Below are positions 5,811 through 8,029 of a stretch of 8,029 bases of DNA, piece after piece. Source of the DNA: Tagaea sp. (GTDB taxonomy: Bacteria > Pseudomonadota > Alphaproteobacteria > CACIAM-22H2). A program made the translations under genes and the position numbers. The stretch's first letter is position 1. Each line of letters starts with the position of its first letter. Below the pieces are notes generated by a model. That model searched no databases. It was not told the origin of the DNA and saw nothing but the letters and a program-made list of their open reading frames with translations. Location of the stretch: assembly GCA_023653245.1 (NCBI GenBank), contig JAMNXK010000070.1, forward strand, positions 1 through 8,029, in the 5' to 3' direction.

Positions 5811-8029
5811 ATGTCCGAATCGGCGCCCTCCGTCGTTCCTTTCGCCCGCCCGCGCGCGGGCGAGATCCGCTTGCCCCGCACCCCGGTGTTGGTCGCGGGC
5901 GTGGCGCGCGCGGCATGGCTAACGGCCGAAGGCGAGATCGAAGAACTCGCGCTGCGCGAAGCCGCGGCGCGCGCGCTGGCCGAGGCGCCCATTCTGGTCC
6001 ACGGCCCCGCGCAAAGCCGCCGGCTGGGGCTCGAGCGGCTCGTCTGTTTGGACGCGCTGGAGCTGTTCGCTTTCGTGCGGCCCGCGCGGTTCTGCGTGCC
6101 CACACCGCGCGGGCTGGCGCTGGCGCTTGCGCTCGACGCGCCGCACGGCCTGGCGGCGGAAGCGCTGTCGGTCCACCACGCGGTGCGCGCCCTGCTGACC
6201 GAGCTCGCCGAGCCCTTGGTCGCGCGCAATCCCGACACGCTGGCGATCGCGCGCGCCATGGCGCGGGGAAATTGGCGCTGGGCGCCTTCCGTCCTCGCGG
6301 CCCTCGGCGATGCCGCGCAAGCCTACGAGCAGGACCGCTCGCTGCAGGGGCTCGAAGTCTGGCGCCGGCTCGACGAATGGTCCGAGCAAGCGCCCGAAAC
6401 CGCACCGGGCAACGACGCGGTCGCCCCCAACGAAGCGCGCCGCCGCTTGGCCGACATGCTGGGTGCGGACAGCGAAGCGCGCCCCGAGCAGGCCGACTAC
6501 GCCTCGGCCGCCGCCGCCGCTTTCGCGCCCAAGGACGACCCCGACACGCCGCGTCTGGTGGTCGCCGAAGCGGGCACGGGCGTGGGCAAGACCCTCGGCT
6601 ATCTCGCCCCGGCCACTTTGTGGGCGCAGAAAAACGGCGGTGCGGTGTGGGTTTCGACCTACACCAAGAATCTCCAGCATCAGATCGACCGCGAGCTCGA
6701 CCGGCTGTTCGACGAGCCCGCCGAAAAGCGCAACAAGGTCGTGCTGCGCAAAGGCCGCGAGAATTATCTCTGCTTGCTGAACATGGAGGAGGCGGTCGGC
6801 GGCGTGCGCACGCGGCCCGCCGACGCCGTGCCGCTGGGCCTGATGGCGCGCTGGGCGGCGGCGAGCCGCGACGGCGACATGGTGGGCGGCGACTTTCCCG
6901 CCTGGCTGCCCGATCTGGCCGGCAAGGCGCGCACGCGCGGCCTGGCCGACCGGCGCGGCGAGTGCGTCTACGCCGCCTGCCCGCATTATTCGCGCTGTCC
7001 GATCGAGAAAAGCGTGCGCCGCGCGCGGCGCGCCGACATCGTCGTCGCCAACCACGCGCTGGTGATGATCCAGGCCGCTTTGGGCGCGGCGAACGCCGAT
7101 CAATCCGCCGGCTCGACCGACGCGCGCGCGCCCTTGCGCTACGTGTTCGACGAAGGCCATCACGTGTTCGAAGCGGCGGATTCCGCGTTCGGCGCGTCGC
7201 TGTCGGGCGTGGAGACGAGCGAGCTGCGGCGCTGGATCGTCGGCAACGAAGGCGCCAAGACGCGGCGGCGCGGATTGAAAGCGCGCGCCGAGGATCTGAT
7301 CGGCGGCGACGAGGAGATGCTCGCTCTGCTCGACCGGGCGATGGCCGCGGCCCGCGCGCTGCCCGGCGAAGGCTGGCTCGCGCGCCTCGCGGGCGAGAGC
7401 GTGGGGCCGACCGAGGCGTTCCTGGCGCTCGCCCGCCAGCAAGCGGTCGCGCGCGCCGAAGGCGAGGACGACGGCTACTCGCTCGAGACCGAGCCGCGTC
7501 CGCCGATCCCCGGCCTGATCGAGGCGGCCGACAGACTCGACGCGGCACTGGGGCGCATCGCCGAGCCGATGATGGCGCTGGCCAAACGCTTGGCGGAGAA
7601 GCTCGACGACGAAGCCGCCGATCTGGACACCGCCACGCGCGCGCGCATCGAAGCGGTGGCGCGCGGGCTGTCGCGCCGTGCTGGCAACGAGCTGGCCGGC
7701 TGGCGCGCGATGCTCAAATCGCTCTCCGGCGCGACGCCGCCCGAATTCGTCGATTGGATCGCGCTCGAGCGAATCGACGGGCGCGATATGGACGTGGCAC
7801 TCGAACGGCGCTGGATCGATCCGACGGTTCCCTTCGCCGCGAGCGTGCTGCGCCAGGCGCATGGCGCGCTGATCACCTCGGCCACGCTGACCGATTCGAG
7901 CGGCGACGTCGAAAAGGACTGGGCGGCGGCGGCCGAGCGCACGGGGGCCAAGCACATGCCCGGCTATGTGCGCGCGCAAGTCGCTTCGCCCTTCGACTAC
8001 GCCGCGCGCACGCGCGTGCTGGTGGTCAA
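5811..8029 (+). CDS. DinG/XPD-family ATP-dependent DNA helicase (3' end outside window)
   Basis: The frame is open from ATG 5811 to the window end (739 codons) with no stop, so the gene is partial. The protein is a superfamily 2 FeS helicase, expected to unwind DNA 5' to 3' with ATP in repair or replication-conflict removal. Visible motifs are a Q-motif-like PEQADYASAA (225-234), Walker A EAGTGVGKT (253-261), motif Ia STYTKNLQHQ (282-291), four cysteines fitting a 4Fe-4S cluster (Cys321, Cys385, Cys390, Cys396), VVANHAL (411-417), Walker B DEGH (447-450), and SATLT (690-694). Motifs V and VI must lie beyond the window. Residues 1-220 are an extension absent from E. coli DinG (716 aa in total). 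It contains CLDALELFAFVRPA (79-92) and PTPRGLALAL (98-107), resembling a degraded DnaQ-like exonuclease domain without its acidic residues. The extension matches alphaproteobacterial members I recall. DinG-like is safe; a strict dinG orthologue is not claimed. Confidence 0.93.
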   Translation, partial: MSESAPSVVPFARPRAGEIRLPRTPVLVAGVARAAWLTAEGEIEELALREAAARALAEAPILVHGPAQSRRLGLERLVCLDALELFAFVRPARFCVPTPRGLALALALDAPHGLAAEALSVHHAVRALLTELAEPLVARNPDTLAIARAMARGNWRWAPSVLAALGDAAQAYEQDRSLQGLEVWRRLDEWSEQAPETAPGNDAVAPNEARRRLADMLGADSEARPEQADYASAAAAAFAPKDDPDTPRLVVAEAGTGVGKTLGYLAPATLWAQKNGGAVWVSTYTKNLQHQIDRELDRLFDEPAEKRNKVVLRKGRENYLCLLNMEEAVGGVRTRPADAVPLGLMARWAAASRDGDMVGGDFPAWLPDLAGKARTRGLADRRGECVYAACPHYSRCPIEKSVRRARRADIVVANHALVMIQAALGAANADQSAGSTDARAPLRYVFDEGHHVFEAADSAFGASLSGVETSELRRWIVGNEGAKTRRRGLKARAEDLIGGDEEMLALLDRAMAAARALPGEGWLARLAGESVGPTEAFLALARQQAVARAEGEDDGYSLETEPRPPIPGLIEAADRLDAALGRIAEPMMALAKRLAEKLDDEAADLDTATRARIEAVARGLSRRAGNELAGWRAMLKSLSGATPPEFVDWIALERIDGRDMDVALERRWIDPTVPFAASVLRQAHGALITSATLTDSSGDVEKDWAAAAERTGAKHMPGYVRAQVASPFDYAARTRVLVV

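Noticed and set aside
5919..7979. Long minus-strand open frames (up to 686 codons) opposite the helicase gene
   Set aside because: The plus strand reads through as a motif-complete FeS helicase to the window end; the opposite frames are rich in Arg, Ala and Gly and carry no family signature.
1..8029. tRNA genes, CRISPR arrays, insertion sequences and toxin-antitoxin pairs
   Set aside because: None was seen on either strand: no regularly spaced repeats, no transposase-like protein, no cloverleaf, and no small gene pair outside the phage operon.

Overview
The window is very GC-rich and densely coded. It reads as a piece of an alphaproteobacterial chromosome, with Rhodospirillales-like flavour as the best guess. 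Three things support this: a class I (archaeal-type) lysyl-tRNA synthetase, the alphaproteobacterial form of a DinG-type helicase with a long N-terminal extension, and a regulator of the alphaproteobacterial HTH + S24 type. It falls into two parts: a phage-derived structural block on the left and ordinary chromosomal genes on the right.

Left part (about 1-3366, all on the minus strand, transcribed right to left). Four genes lie head to tail with short gaps: a 161-aa conserved phage protein (3366-2881) that may be a permuted papain/NlpC-like fold, a 68-aa proline-rich small virion-type protein (2848-2642), a 552-aa head-tail connector/portal protein of the T7-like podovirus type (2636-978), and a 247-aa capsid-assembly scaffold (951-208). 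A major capsid gene would be expected next, but positions 1-207 hold no convincing gene, only GC-rich inverted repeats. No terminase, integrase, tail or lysis gene is visible.

Control region (3367-3518). This AT-rich gap between divergent genes holds two matching 14-bp palindromes of form AGGA-N6-TCCT, a perfect palindrome TTCGTACGAA at the probable start of the leftward transcript, and candidate promoters in both directions. The rightward gene (3519-4157) encodes an HTH regulator with a C-terminal S24/LexA-like domain. The serine is present, but the catalytic lysine position is a cysteine and the usual Ala-Gly cleavage site is Ala-Ser. It therefore looks like a repressor that cannot cleave itself, controlling itself and the leftward structural operon.

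Right part (4162-8029). The class I lysyl-tRNA synthetase gene is on the minus strand and ends 4 bp from the regulator's stop, tail to tail. A 68-bp divergent promoter region separates it from a rightward DinG/XPD-family FeS helicase gene that runs off the window end. The phage/host junction is probably at or near 4157-4162 if the regulator belongs to the phage, or near 3367-3518 if it is a host gene.

The most interesting signal is a T7-like head module (portal, scaffold and two small partners) with no terminase ahead of it, placed directly behind a catalytically altered S24 regulator and a compact two-operator region. It may be a prophage remnant or a domesticated head-gene cluster. The window alone cannot decide this.
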